DNA from: JBMYRH01 sp049602155
GTDB lineage: Bacteria; Myxococcota_A; UBA9042; PHBI01; JBMYRH01
NCBI GenBank assembly: GCA_049602155.1
Contig: JBMYRH010000009.1
Span: forward strand, 124,001 to 188,000
Direction: 5' to 3'
Length of the DNA stretch: 64,000 nt
Each line of letters opens with the position of its first letter. Within the stretch, counting starts at the first letter, position 1. The notes beneath the pieces are model-generated. The model was not told the origin of the DNA, ran no database searches, and saw nothing but the letters and a program-made list of their open reading frames with translations. Shown here one piece after another: positions 38,463-47,548 of this stretch. The position numbers were made by a program, and so were the translations under genes.

Positions 38463-40538
38463 ATGAAGCGCACCGCCCTTATCGGTCTCTTGCTCGCTGT
38501 CGCTGCCTCGCTCACCGGCGCCGCCCCTCTGCGCGACCACGAGATCACAGGAGAGGACTACTTCTCCCAGGTCTGGCTCGCGAGCGCTGTGGTCTCTCCT
38601 GATGGGCGTCATGCGGCCTACGTCGAGAAGCGCTGGGATAAGGTCGCTGATAAGCGGCTGACAGAGCTGTGGATCACAGAGACGCGGTCGGGGAAAGCCA
38701 AGCGTGTGACCTTCGATGGGGCGTCCAAGTGGGGCATTCAGTGGAGCCCAGACGGAAATTGGCTCTACTACGCGGGGGCTCAGAAGAGGAGCGATGCCAA
38801 GGGAGCACCCTACGACGGCAAGGTTCAGGTGTGGCGTATGCCGTTCGGTGGTGGGCTCTCAGAGCCGATGACCCGCGTCAAAGGTGGGGTGGGGCACTTC
38901 AAGGTCTCTGCAGATGGTGCAGCCCTCTACTACACGACCTCGACGGAGACGGTAGTCGCGCCCTGGAAGGGGCTGAAGTCGACTCACTCCAGCGTGAACT
39001 ACGGTCATGGGGTTCATGATTTTAACCAGATATGGACTCTGGATATGATGACCTGGCGGACGCGGAAGATCGCTGACTCAGGGCGGGTGATTGCTCACTT
39101 CGCGGTCGCCCCCGATGAGCGACGCGTCGCTGCGATCACCAAGCCTGACGAGACCCTCTTGACCGGCGAAGGTTGGTCCCGAGTGGACGTCTGGGACGTG
39201 GACTCAGGCGCAATGACGACCGTGACTCCGGCGGGTTGGCGTAAAGGCCACCCTTCGCCCTACGGGTGGCTTGGGGCGCTCACGTGGTCTGTAGACGGTG
39301 ATGCGTTGGCGACCACGGTGGACTTCGATGGCTACCCTTCGGAGCTCCTCGCGGTGGAGTGGCAGCAGGGCGCGCCGATATTGACGCAGCTCAAGCGGCC
39401 AGATCGCGTGCATGTGTGGGGAGGGCTTCAGTGGCGTGGAGCGTCGCGTGAGCTGGTCTTCATCGGTGAGGAGAAGGCGCGGCGGCATCTCTACAGCATC
39501 GAAGACGTCGAGGACGGCGAGCAGGGTGACTTCAACCAGCTCACACGGGGCGACGTCGTCGTCGATCACTACAGTATGGATCGCAAAGGCCGGACGATCG
39601 TCGCGGCGATAGGGACCCCAACCGAGCCGACGGACCTCCGGGTAGTGTCGAAGTCCGGGGGGATGACGCGCATCACTCAAGCGAACCCACAGGTCGCGAC
39701 CTGGCGGCTGCCGCAGGTGTCGATCGTCAGCTGGAAGGGCGAAGATGGGGTGAGGGTCGAGGGGATCTTGGAGCTTCCCCCGGGCTACAAGCCTGAGGAT
39801 GGTCCGCTCCCGATGCTGGTTCAGATCCACGGCGGCCCCACCTCAGCGTCGACCTTCCGGTTTCAGTATTGGATCTATGGGCGAGGGATCTTCGCCGCAA
39901 AGGGTTACGCGGTGTTGAGCCCGAATTATCGAGGTTCGACTGGCTATGGAGACTCCTTCATGACCCAGCTCGTGGGTCGGGAGAACGACATCGAGGTCTC
40001 CGATATCCTCACGGGCGTCGATGCGATGATCGCGCGGGGCATCGCCGACCCCGATCGCCTCGGGGTCACGGGCTGGTCTAACGGTGGCTACCTCACCAAC
40101 TGCATCATCACGAAGACGACCCGCTTCAAAGCCGCCAGCTCTGGCGCAGGGGTCATTCATCAGGTCATGCAGTGGGCCATCGAAGACACCCCAGGTCACG
40201 TCATCAACTACATGGAGGGGCTGCCTTGGGAGAAGCCGAAGGCGTATCGTCACGGCTCACCACTTTGGGACCTCGCGAAGGTCACGACGCCGACTGTCAT
40301 TCACGTGGGTGAGAAGGACCCCCGAGTCCCGCTCGCGCATGCACAGACGCTTTATCGTGGCCTCCACGTCTACCTCGGCGTCGACGCCGAGCTCCTCGTC
40401 TATCCTGGCGCAGGTCATGGCTTGAGGGCCTACAGTCATCGAAGAGCTAAGCTCCTTTGGGACCTCGCTTGGTTTGACCACTACTTGGGCATCAACCCCT
40501 CCGAGGACGGTCCGCAGGCGCCGCGCCCGAAGAAGTAG
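38463..40538 (+). CDS. S9 family serine peptidase (acylaminoacyl/dipeptidyl peptidase-like)
   Basis: 691 residues. A signal peptide (1-20, ending GAA) directs it to the periplasm or outside. A seven-blade-type propeller (about 30-400, WSPDGNWLYY and similar) precedes an alpha/beta-hydrolase domain. The triad is visible: Ser near 538 in GWSNGGYL, Asp near 618 in EKDPRVPLAHA and His near 652 in GAGHGL. HGGPTSA forms the oxyanion region. Such enzymes remove short or modified N-terminal peptides. It is monocistronic. Confidence 0.93.
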   Translation: MKRTALIGLLLAVAASLTGAAPLRDHEITGEDYFSQVWLASAVVSPDGRHAAYVEKRWDKVADKRLTELWITETRSGKAKRVTFDGASKWGIQWSPDGNWLYYAGAQKRSDAKGAPYDGKVQVWRMPFGGGLSEPMTRVKGGVGHFKVSADGAALYYTTSTETVVAPWKGLKSTHSSVNYGHGVHDFNQIWTLDMMTWRTRKIADSGRVIAHFAVAPDERRVAAITKPDETLLTGEGWSRVDVWDVDSGAMTTVTPAGWRKGHPSPYGWLGALTWSVDGDALATTVDFDGYPSELLAVEWQQGAPILTQLKRPDRVHVWGGLQWRGASRELVFIGEEKARRHLYSIEDVEDGEQGDFNQLTRGDVVVDHYSMDRKGRTIVAAIGTPTEPTDLRVVSKSGGMTRITQANPQVATWRLPQVSIVSWKGEDGVRVEGILELPPGYKPEDGPLPMLVQIHGGPTSASTFRFQYWIYGRGIFAAKGYAVLSPNYRGSTGYGDSFMTQLVGRENDIEVSDILTGVDAMIARGIADPDRLGVTGWSNGGYLTNCIITKTTRFKAASSGAGVIHQVMQWAIEDTPGHVINYMEGLPWEKPKAYRHGSPLWDLAKVTTPTVIHVGEKDPRVPLAHAQTLYRGLHVYLGVDAELLVYPGAGHGLRAYSHRRAKLLWDLAWFDHYLGINPSEDGPQAPRPKK

Positions 40539-40552
40539 CGCGCGCGCTCACC

Positions 40553-41395
40553 TCAGGAGGGCTTAGGGGTCCTCACTTTTGAGAGCCGCTTGGCGTTCTT
40601 GGCCGCGACCCCTGTGCTCGCGATACGAAACGCTAGGCCGGGGAGGTGGCGCCCGATCCACGTCGCGACGACCCCATGCGCTGTGAAGACAAACTCCCGC
40701 TTGCGACGATAGATGGCCTTGAGCATCACGCGGGCTGCGCGGTCTGCGGTCCACATCAACTTTGCCGGCCGCGGATCTTCGCGCGTCCCGTCAAAGTGGC
40801 CATGGTTATCGACTTGAGCGATCTCGCTCTCAACGAAGCCCGGATGGATGGTCGTGCAGCTCACGCCTGTCCCCACAAGCTCGATGGCCAAGGCCTGCCC
40901 GATGGCCCGTAGCGCTGCTTTAGAGGCGCAGTAGGGCCCGCCGGCAGGGTAGGTGAACATCGAGGCGACGCTGCCGATCAGAACCGCCCGACCGCCATGC
41001 TTGACTAGCTCGGGCATCGCGCTGCGGATGGTCATCGCCGCTCCGAAGACGTTCGTGTCGAATTGGCGCCGCCAATCGTCAAAGGTGTGGCCCATGACCT
41101 GGCCAGAGACGGAGAACCCGGCGTTGGCCACCGCGACATCTAAGCGCCCGAGTGTGGTGACGACCTGCGTCACCGCCGCGCTTAGGGTGCTGTCATCGGT
41201 GACGTCGCAGGTCACGGCGACGCTTCGCTGCCCTAGTGCCTCGATGGCCGCGGCGACTGCGTCGAGCTTCCCTTGGCGCCGGCCGGAGACCGCGACGTCT
41301 GCCCCCTCTCTTGCGAAGGCGAGCGCGAGCGCCTCTCCAATGCCCGAGCCTCCCCCTGTGATCCAGACGACTTTGCCCGCGAAGCGTTTTGCCAT
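40553..41395 (-). CDS. Short-chain dehydrogenase/reductase, end of MNIO operon
   Basis: 280 residues. The cofactor site TGGGSGIG, the NAG motif, the catalytic Ser (GSVAS) and the Tyr/Lys pair YCASK are present, so this is an active classical SDR; Arg after the second strand (SGRRQGK) favours NADP. The substrate is unknown. AGGAGG precedes the ATG, which lies 10 bases after the DUF2063 stop, so it is probably the last gene of the DUF692/DUF2063 operon. An SDR is not a usual part of such clusters. Confidence 0.85.
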   Translation of the reverse strand: MAKRFAGKVVWITGGGSGIGEALALAFAREGADVAVSGRRQGKLDAVAAAIEALGQRSVAVTCDVTDDSTLSAAVTQVVTTLGRLDVAVANAGFSVSGQVMGHTFDDWRRQFDTNVFGAAMTIRSAMPELVKHGGRAVLIGSVASMFTYPAGGPYCASKAALRAIGQALAIELVGTGVSCTTIHPGFVESEIAQVDNHGHFDGTREDPRPAKLMWTADRAARVMLKAIYRRKREFVFTAHGVVATWIGRHLPGLAFRIASTGVAAKNAKRLSKVRTPKPS

Positions 41396-41405
41396 GAGCG
41401 GCCTC

Positions 41406-42146
41406 CTACTCAGTGTGTGGTCCGATAATCAGCCCGATCTCTTTCGCCCGCTGGAGCCCCGCCATCACCTCTCCGACTGCTCGCCCGAGCTGGGCGGCGC
41501 TCTGTGTCGCGTTGAGCCCAGCGTCCACTGTCGCCAAGGCCAAGACGAGCGGCTCAGTGACGCGCCAGAAGGCGCTCGTCTCACGGACGGGGTGTCGGAA
41601 CATGAGCACTTGCTCCGGGCCGGCCTCGGCGCTTGGGAGCTCTCCTTTGAGCGCTCCGTCCTTGCTCAGGGCCAACACGCTGTCGATCACCGGGCATGGC
41701 AGCTCTAGGATGCGGAGGGTCGGGTTCACGCTGTCTCTGCTCAGGCTCTCAGGATCTGGGATCTGCGCAAGGTCGCTGAACGTCGCCCACTGTGCCCACT
41801 CGAACTGAGCGAGGCTCACATGAAAGAGGGTGAGCCCCTCGACGTCGCCGAGCTGTCCGAGCAAGTAGCTGGCGAAGGGCTCGGCTGCTGCGTTGAGCTC
41901 CCAATGGGTCGCCGGGTGAGCGGCGTAGAACCCTTCGCACAAGCGTCCCCAGGGTTCGGCCGCCATGGTCTGGCTGACACGCGGATACTGCTTGGCGAGG
42001 ATGCCCGTGATGTGGCCACGGACAAAGCCCGCATAGATCGCCAGGCGCTCCGGATTGACACCGAGCTCGGTTGCCCCGGTCGCCACGTCTTGGCTGCCAC
42101 GGAGCACGGCGTGCAGGGAGGCATAGGTTTCGGCTAGCGTCGGCAT
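41406..42146 (-). CDS. DUF2063 (BufC/HvfC-like) RiPP partner protein
   Basis: 246 residues. The N-terminal half has the LAIYAGFVRGHITGILAKQYPRV-type region (YAGFVRGH, AKQYPRVSQ) of DUF2063, followed by FYAAHPATHWELNAA and a C-terminal winged-helix-like part. DUF2063 proteins act with DUF692 enzymes, probably by presenting the precursor peptide through its leader. The ATG lies 13 bases inside the end of the DUF692 gene, with GGAG upstream. The order precursor, DUF692, DUF2063 matches bufABC/hvfABC loci. Confidence 0.85.
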   Translation of the reverse strand: MPTLAETYASLHAVLRGSQDVATGATELGVNPERLAIYAGFVRGHITGILAKQYPRVSQTMAAEPWGRLCEGFYAAHPATHWELNAAAEPFASYLLGQLGDVEGLTLFHVSLAQFEWAQWATFSDLAQIPDPESLSRDSVNPTLRILELPCPVIDSVLALSKDGALKGELPSAEAGPEQVLMFRHPVRETSAFWRVTEPLVLALATVDAGLNATQSAAQLGRAVGEVMAGLQRAKEIGLIIGPHTE

Positions 42147-43015
42147 GGTGGGATCACTCCGTGCACAGCCTCAGCGGTCGCTCGGATCGCCTGGTTGTGG
42201 GCGACGAGGTCCGCCATCGTCGGGATGTCATTGTCCCACTCGAGGATGGTCGTGATGGGCCCTGTGCGGCGGAGCGTGTGGGAGAAGAGCTCCCAGACCC
42301 CGTCGCAGACTGGTGCGCCATGGGTGTCGATCAAGACGCCACCGCGGTCCTCATGTCCTGCCATGTGCAGCTGAATAATACGCTCTGCGGGCAGCGCGTC
42401 GATGAAGGCGATCGGGTCGTAGCCATGGTTTTGGCTGTTCACGAAGACGTTATTGACGTCCAAGAGCAGCCCACAATCCGCGCGCTCGGTGAGCTCGATG
42501 AGGAACTCGGCTTCGGACATTTCATTGTGTGGAAAGTCGAGATAGTAGCTCGGGTTCTCAAGCGCGAAGGGGATGGCTAATTCGTCCTGTACGCGCTGCA
42601 CACGGGGGACGATATGATCCAAGGCGGCCTCTGTGAACGGCACAGGGATCAGGTCGTGATAGGCCACGCCGTGACCTCCACTGAGGCAGAGGTGATCCGA
42701 CGCCCAGGCCGCGCGGGTGCGCCGGGCGAGGTCTGCGTAGTCGTCAAGGTAGGCGGCGTCTAGCGGCTCCAAGCCCGCGATGGACAGGGCCACGCTGTGG
42801 AGGATGATCGGGAAGCGCTCTGAGACGCGCTCTAGCGTGGTCCGTGGCTTTCCACCGAAGCCCATGAAGTTCTCGGCGAGCAACTCAAGGCAGTCGACTG
42901 TGTCTCGGTGACTGTCGATGTCGTCGAAGTGTGGTCGCCTCAAGCCGACACCGTACCCGTAGAAGTCAGCGCCTCTGGGACGAGGTCTCTCAACCGGTTC
43001 GGGGGCCATGCTCAT
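42134..43015 (-). CDS. MNIO (DUF692) peptide-modifying iron enzyme, BufB/HvfB-like
   Basis: 293 residues from ATG 43015; readings further upstream only cover the precursor gene in a wrong frame. A TIM barrel with the conserved metal residues is seen: GVGLRRPH, LLAENFMG, LHSVALSI, SDHLCL, LENPSYYL, LLLDVNN, LHMAGHE, DTHGAPV, LEWDND. Known members use two or three iron ions and oxygen to convert cysteines of a peptide (oxazolone/thioamide, thiazole-type products). The likely substrate is the small Cys-tail protein just upstream. Its chemistry cannot be read from sequence alone. Confidence 0.92.
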   Translation of the reverse strand: MSMAPEPVERPRPRGADFYGYGVGLRRPHFDDIDSHRDTVDCLELLAENFMGFGGKPRTTLERVSERFPIILHSVALSIAGLEPLDAAYLDDYADLARRTRAAWASDHLCLSGGHGVAYHDLIPVPFTEAALDHIVPRVQRVQDELAIPFALENPSYYLDFPHNEMSEAEFLIELTERADCGLLLDVNNVFVNSQNHGYDPIAFIDALPAERIIQLHMAGHEDRGGVLIDTHGAPVCDGVWELFSHTLRRTGPITTILEWDNDIPTMADLVAHNQAIRATAEAVHGVIPPCRR

Positions 43016-43119
43016 CGGTGTGTCGATCTCGGGGGCTCGGAGAGTTGGGGCGTCGACCCCAGAATTGACCGAGCCCCCCACGAAGCTCGTGAGGGGCTCG
43101 AGTATGCTCAAAGAGGCGA

Positions 43120-43395
43120 TTAGCCGCTGCAGGAGCCTGCGCCGCAGCTCTTCTCGCCGCCCTCGCCGCCACCCTCGCCGCCAGCCTCTGGGGCTGCAGC
43201 AGGAGCTTCCTCTGCAGCAGGAGCTGCCTCTGCGGGAGCCGCCTCTGCGGGAGCCGCCTCTGCGGCCGGAGCTTCCTCTGCCTTCGTCTGGCTGGCCGTA
43301 CTGGCGCAACCGGTGCCGAGGGTGACACCGCCGATTCCGAGGCCGAGTGTGAGTGCGCCGATGGACAGCTTCTTACCGAGTTGGTGCAGTTTCAT
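43120..43395 (-). CDS. Probable RiPP precursor with a single CGAGSC tail motif
   Basis: 91 residues. The N-terminus (1-30) is a signal-like helix ending GTGC, perhaps a lipoprotein signal although the lipobox is poor. Residues 38-72 are an Ala/Glu/Pro repeat, followed by a Gly/Glu stretch and the tail KSCGAGSCSG with Cys84 and Cys89. Its position before an MNIO and a DUF2063 gene, with an AGGAT ribosome site, makes it the likely modified peptide. HvfA-type precursors carry several EGKCG units; this one has only one Cys pair, so it would give a minimal product. Metal binding is inferred. Confidence 0.75.
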   Translation of the reverse strand: MKLHQLGKKLSIGALTLGLGIGGVTLGTGCASTASQTKAEEAPAAEAAPAEAAPAEAAPAAEEAPAAAPEAGGEGGGEGGEKSCGAGSCSG

Positions 43396-43625
43396 GGGAG
43401 ATCCTATTTCCGTTTTGCTTGAAGTATTCGTACCACGGAGTTCCGCAGCCTTGTGACCTCACCTTAGCCTCGGAGTCTCAGGATGACTACCATTGCAGGT
43501 GAGTTTGAGGAGGTTAACAGCGTTTTCTGAGGACGCTAAGAAGTGTACCTACCTGTCCTTGGGCTGCATGTCTTGGAGGGGTTTCGTGTTAGACTCCCCC
43601 CACGTGGATGGCTGTCGAGGGTGAG

Positions 43626-43997
43626 ATGAAGCTGAATCAACTCTTTGCGTTCGAGGGTGTGTTTGCGGCGGTAAAGTGCGTCCGTTGTGGTGCCATTTAC
43701 GACGCTGCGAGCCATGATTTCATTGGTTTGCATGGTGAATTGACGTTGGGCCTCACCGAGCCCCTGGTCGACGTCGAGAAGGCTAAGCGTCCCAAGAAGT
43801 CCCTGGCGGCTGTATGCCGCACTCCTGAGTGTATGGAGAGCTTGGTCCGGTCACTTTTGGGGTGCGACACGACGCACAGTCACGACGGCGCAGACCCCGA
43901 TGAGCTTTGGCAACAGGTGCTCCAGATTTGGGGATACCAACCCGACGACGAGCCAGCCCCTGCTCCCCCCCTTCGCAACCGACGGAAGCGCCGCTAG
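43626..43997 (+). CDS. Small Cys-rich hypothetical protein
   Basis: 123 residues from ATG 43626, chosen for GAGGGTGAG just upstream; ATG 43608 adds six residues. It has CVRCGAIYD and CRTPEC, four Cys that could hold a zinc ion, and a basic tail (RNRRKRR). I do not recognise it. It is divergent from the MNIO precursor gene, with about 230 bases between, and its stop overlaps the stop of the convergent nucleotidase (43994-43997). Confidence 0.55.
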   Translation: MKLNQLFAFEGVFAAVKCVRCGAIYDAASHDFIGLHGELTLGLTEPLVDVEKAKRPKKSLAAVCRTPECMESLVRSLLGCDTTHSHDGADPDELWQQVLQIWGYQPDDEPAPAPPLRNRRKRR

Positions 43998-45676
43998 TTC
44001 GCCCTACAGCGCGCGTCACTCGCGGGCTTTGGTTGAGCCACCTTGCGCACTCTTAGCGACTTCATAACGGGCTGATCGTCGCTGTTTAAGATGGGGCGCG
44101 TCTCTCGCATCCATGCGCCGATCTGCTCTCGGATAGGCAGGAGATGATCGAGGATATGCACGCTCTTGGGCGGCAGTGAGTTGATGACACCGCGCCAGCC
44201 ATCTCCCCCGGACGCGAGGAAGCTGTTTGTGAGTAAGCGGTAGGTCCGCTCAGGATCAATGGGAGCGCCACCTGGCCCATATGCGGACACCAAGCGGTCG
44301 CGATCGGCGGGGCCAATGGTGCCGTCTCCGTTGCGGTCAACGCTCCCGCAATCGACGGCGTCAGGGTCGTAGGTGACGTTGAGCCCTGCGACTTGGATGA
44401 CCCCATGAGCGCCGGCCGTCCCGAGGCGCAACATCTCCAGGAGTGCAGCTCCCGAGAGCTCGATGTTCGCCGCGTAGTTGCCAAAGGGCATCACGTCGTA
44501 GAGCTGACCGTAGGTGAGGTCACCTGCTGGCAGAGGCGCTCGGATCCCACCGCTGTTCAGGATGCAGATCTCGCGCTCGGGGTGCAGCGTGAGCAAGACG
44601 TCGCACAGGAAGCTCCCCAGCGGAGAGCTCTGTGTCATATCGCGCGTCATCGGCGCGATGACCTTTGTGTCGAGGAGCTCTTCGCGCTGCGCGCGCTGCT
44701 CTGCGATAGCCGGCGCCAAGACCGCGTCTAACGCGATCCGCGTCGGGCCTTTGGTGGTGACCTCAATGTCCGAGGATACCGGAGGCGCCCATGAGATCTC
44801 GAGGGCCCCAGCGATGCCGCTGACGCGCAGATCCATGACGTGCTTGCCGTGTGCCCCCGTGTGCGCCACGACGACGCCGTTGACCCGGTGGGCGACTGGT
44901 CGGTGGGTGTGTCCCCCCAGCGCGATATCGACCAGGTGTCTTGGGAGCGCACGGACGAGCTGGAAGAGCTCGCTGTCGTTATCGCAGCTCGAGAGGTCAT
45001 CAGGGTCGCTCAAGTCGGTGCACTCACCACCGATATGGGAGATCAAGATCACAAGGTCGGCGCCCTTGGCTCGGAGCGCTTGAGCCTCGGAGGTGACCGC
45101 CGCTGCGGCGTCTGTGAAGGCGAGGGCTTGCCCGACATGGGGGAAGGTGATCGACGCGGTCTCCTCCGTCGTCGCGCCCACGATGCCGACGAGGAACCCA
45201 CCTCGCTCGATCATCATCGACCCTTGGAGGTTCGGCCAATCGGGGCGCTTACGGCTCGCCTTGTCGACCAAGTTTGCGGAGAGGAGGGGGAAGTTGGCCT
45301 CGGCCAATCGGGCCTTTAACGCAGCGAAGGGGTCGTCGCCTCCGGTCCGCTCTGGTCCGATCGGGCCGTAATCAAACTCATGGTTACCTACGGCGGCCGC
45401 GTCGTATCCCATCGCGTTGTAGGCTGCGATCCCAAGCGAGCCCTCGCTTCGATCGCACATCAGCGTCCCGGACCACATATCGCCGCTGTCCAAGAGCAAG
45501 ACATTGGGGTCCTCGGCCCGAGCGCTGTCGATGATCGAAGCGATCCCCGTGAGCCCGTCGGCGAGGTGGCCATGCACATCCGTCGTGTGCAGGATGCGGA
45601 GCTGACCCCGCGGGGCGGCGCACCCGATGACGAGCAGGGCGAAGAGAGTGATGACGAGCGGAGCGACACGCGGCAT
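43994..45676 (-). CDS. 5'-nucleotidase / cyclic phosphodiesterase lipoprotein (UshA family)
   Basis: 560 residues from ATG 45676, which gives a compact lipoprotein signal (LLVIGC); ATG 45703 would add nine. Metal-site blocks of the metallophosphatase domain are all visible: HTTDVHGH, DSGDMWSG, GNHEFDYG, SHIGG and GGHTHRP. The C-terminal nucleotide-binding domain has LNSGGIRAPLPAG and DVMPFGNY. An EF-hand-like loop (DRNGDGTIGPAD) sits inside this domain, which is unusual. It likely cleaves extracellular nucleotides to nucleosides, fitting salvage by Udk. Confidence 0.9.
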   Translation of the reverse strand: MPRVAPLVITLFALLVIGCAAPRGQLRILHTTDVHGHLADGLTGIASIIDSARAEDPNVLLLDSGDMWSGTLMCDRSEGSLGIAAYNAMGYDAAAVGNHEFDYGPIGPERTGGDDPFAALKARLAEANFPLLSANLVDKASRKRPDWPNLQGSMMIERGGFLVGIVGATTEETASITFPHVGQALAFTDAAAAVTSEAQALRAKGADLVILISHIGGECTDLSDPDDLSSCDNDSELFQLVRALPRHLVDIALGGHTHRPVAHRVNGVVVAHTGAHGKHVMDLRVSGIAGALEISWAPPVSSDIEVTTKGPTRIALDAVLAPAIAEQRAQREELLDTKVIAPMTRDMTQSSPLGSFLCDVLLTLHPEREICILNSGGIRAPLPAGDLTYGQLYDVMPFGNYAANIELSGAALLEMLRLGTAGAHGVIQVAGLNVTYDPDAVDCGSVDRNGDGTIGPADRDRLVSAYGPGGAPIDPERTYRLLTNSFLASGGDGWRGVINSLPPKSVHILDHLLPIREQIGAWMRETRPILNSDDQPVMKSLRVRKVAQPKPASDARCRAN

Positions 45677-45772
45677 GTGGGGATCTGAACACGGGTGACG
45701 CATGGTGTCGAGGCCTTGACTCAGATCACAGCCTCAGCATCGCTCACTCAAGGCCTGAGGCGCGCGGGCCCC

Positions 45773-47371
45773 CTAGGGGGCGCCGTCGACGCAGCTGAAG
45801 TCCTCGCAGCGGTGCTGACCAGCCCAGAGTCGGATCCAGAGGTCATCGTTGAAGTCACTCACATGCCACGACCCACCGGAGTCAAAGGTGCGGTGCACCG
45901 TTCCCTCCGGGTACGGGTCGCCCTCTGCGCCCATCCAGATCACGCCGCAGCCGATCTGGCAGTCAGCGTCGCCATTGAGCCACGAGAGCCCGACGCTCAG
46001 CGTCTGCCCCTCTTCGATGGCGATCGGCTCGCCCAAGATCGCCGTCGCGATCGTCGGATCGGCCGTGTCTGTCAGCACGAGCAGGGTCGTTGTCCCCAGC
46101 AGCGTGGCCTCCGGCGGCACGCCGCTCCAGAACGAGACCAGCACTAAGTATCCTTCGTCCGCTGTCGTCTGGAGCATGAGGTCGACCCGCTCCAAGACAC
46201 CGCTGGCTGGCGCGTTAAGGGTCTGTAGCCCTCCGGTCGCTTCGGTGACGACCACGCGTGCGAAACCGCTCTCGGGATCGTAGAGCTCCTGGCTCACCAG
46301 GACACCGACCTCGGTGAGGGGGCACTCCGCGTCGGTGGTGCAGCATTGGCCTCCTTTGCAGCACAACGCGCTGTCGCAATGGCCGCTATCGCACATCTCG
46401 AGAGCGCTGCAGCTTGAGCCATCCTCGAGGGTGTCGATACATGTCCCTGACGCGCAGAAGGTCCCCGAGACGCACTGCGCATGCTCAAGGCAGCTTGATG
46501 GGCAGCCGTCGTCTCCACAGACGAAGGTCCCACAGTCGGGCGGTGCGCCGACGACGCACCCGAAGATCGCGTCGCAGAAGGAGGTTCCCAGGCAGGGGTC
46601 CGTCCCGTCACAGGTCAGCGGGACCCCTGAAGAGCATGCCCCTGTAGCCGGATCGCACCCCTCATAGCCGTTGCACACGTCGCCATCGTCACACAAGCTA
46701 AGCCCTTGGCATGCCCCGCTCACGCAGGTGTCTGACTCGGTGCACGGATCGCCGTCATCACAGGCCAGCCCCTCCTCCGCGAGGACAGAGACGCAGCCAC
46801 CTTGGCTGGCATCGCAGACACCGAGGGTGCAGGGCGGCGCGGCGAGGGCGCTGCAATCGACTGGGACTCCGGTGGTGCAGAGGCCGGCCTGACAGATGTT
46901 GCCGGTGCTGCAGGCGTTGCCATCATCGCAGCTTTGGCCCTCCAGCTCGGGGTCGGGCAGGGCCGCGCAATGTCCGGCCACGCAGGTGGCCTCTTCACAC
47001 AAAGCCACCTCGATGCGCCCGTCGCAGGAGGCATTGTCGGTGCACACAAACGGCTCTTCGATGACGTCGTCCTCGGTATCTTGCTCGGCGTCTGCGTCGA
47101 CTGAGCCATCCTCCGGAGGCTCGATGACCTCGGGTGCTTGGACATCCGCTGTGACCTCGATCGCCTCGATCGCGTCGATGTCGGCGAGGTCAGGTCCGGT
47201 GTCTGCGAGCGGCGCGGTGGTGTCCGCTTCATCGACGTCGCCGAAGGTGTCTTGCTCGAGCTCCGATGCAGCGGCGTCGTCCCCCAAGAGTGGGGGCGGC
47301 AGATCGTCTCCGCAGGCCATCAGGCCGAGGGTAGCGGTGAGCGCGACTGTGAAAAGGTACCGAGTCATCAC
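45773..47371 (-). CDS. Cys-rich repeat lipoprotein
   Basis: 532 residues; ATG 47371 or 47368. The signal ends in LGLMACGD, a lipobox. An acidic linker (to about 105) precedes Cys-rich repeats (about 110-345) of the CDDGxxCTxxxxC and CASGTC types. The last 180 residues form a beta-rich module with few Cys (YLVLVSFWSGVPPEATLLG), possibly a carbohydrate-binding or jelly-roll fold; not identified. It is the second complete member of the family shared with 34695-37619. Confidence 0.78.
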   Translation of the reverse strand: MMTRYLFTVALTATLGLMACGDDLPPPLLGDDAAASELEQDTFGDVDEADTTAPLADTGPDLADIDAIEAIEVTADVQAPEVIEPPEDGSVDADAEQDTEDDVIEEPFVCTDNASCDGRIEVALCEEATCVAGHCAALPDPELEGQSCDDGNACSTGNICQAGLCTTGVPVDCSALAAPPCTLGVCDASQGGCVSVLAEEGLACDDGDPCTESDTCVSGACQGLSLCDDGDVCNGYEGCDPATGACSSGVPLTCDGTDPCLGTSFCDAIFGCVVGAPPDCGTFVCGDDGCPSSCLEHAQCVSGTFCASGTCIDTLEDGSSCSALEMCDSGHCDSALCCKGGQCCTTDAECPLTEVGVLVSQELYDPESGFARVVVTEATGGLQTLNAPASGVLERVDLMLQTTADEGYLVLVSFWSGVPPEATLLGTTTLLVLTDTADPTIATAILGEPIAIEEGQTLSVGLSWLNGDADCQIGCGVIWMGAEGDPYPEGTVHRTFDSGGSWHVSDFNDDLWIRLWAGQHRCEDFSCVDGAP

Positions 47372-47498
47372 CGGCGCAGCATGACGTTCTGTGCCCTATT
47401 AACGCAAGCGTATCGGTCCAGCAGGGCCCAGAGGGGCGCCCTTCGACCACTCACCCCATCGGTGTGCTCCGTGGAGATAGGTCGGCCTTGGGACGGGC

Positions 47499-47526
47499 TT
47501 GCGTGCCTGAAGCGTTCGTGTACGAT
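47499..47526 (+). promoter_or_regulatory. Possible prfB promoter
   Basis: TTGCGT (47499-47504) and TACGAT (47521-47526) are 16 bases apart and 22 bases upstream of the prfB ATG. Both boxes are moderate matches. Confidence 0.3.
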
Positions 47527-47548
47527 TCGGGGCGCGAGAGGGACGGAC

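Noticed and set aside
43016..43309. Arg/Ser-rich N-terminal extension of the DUF692 protein
   Set aside because: It is the precursor gene and spacer read in the wrong frame; family length fits a start at 43015.
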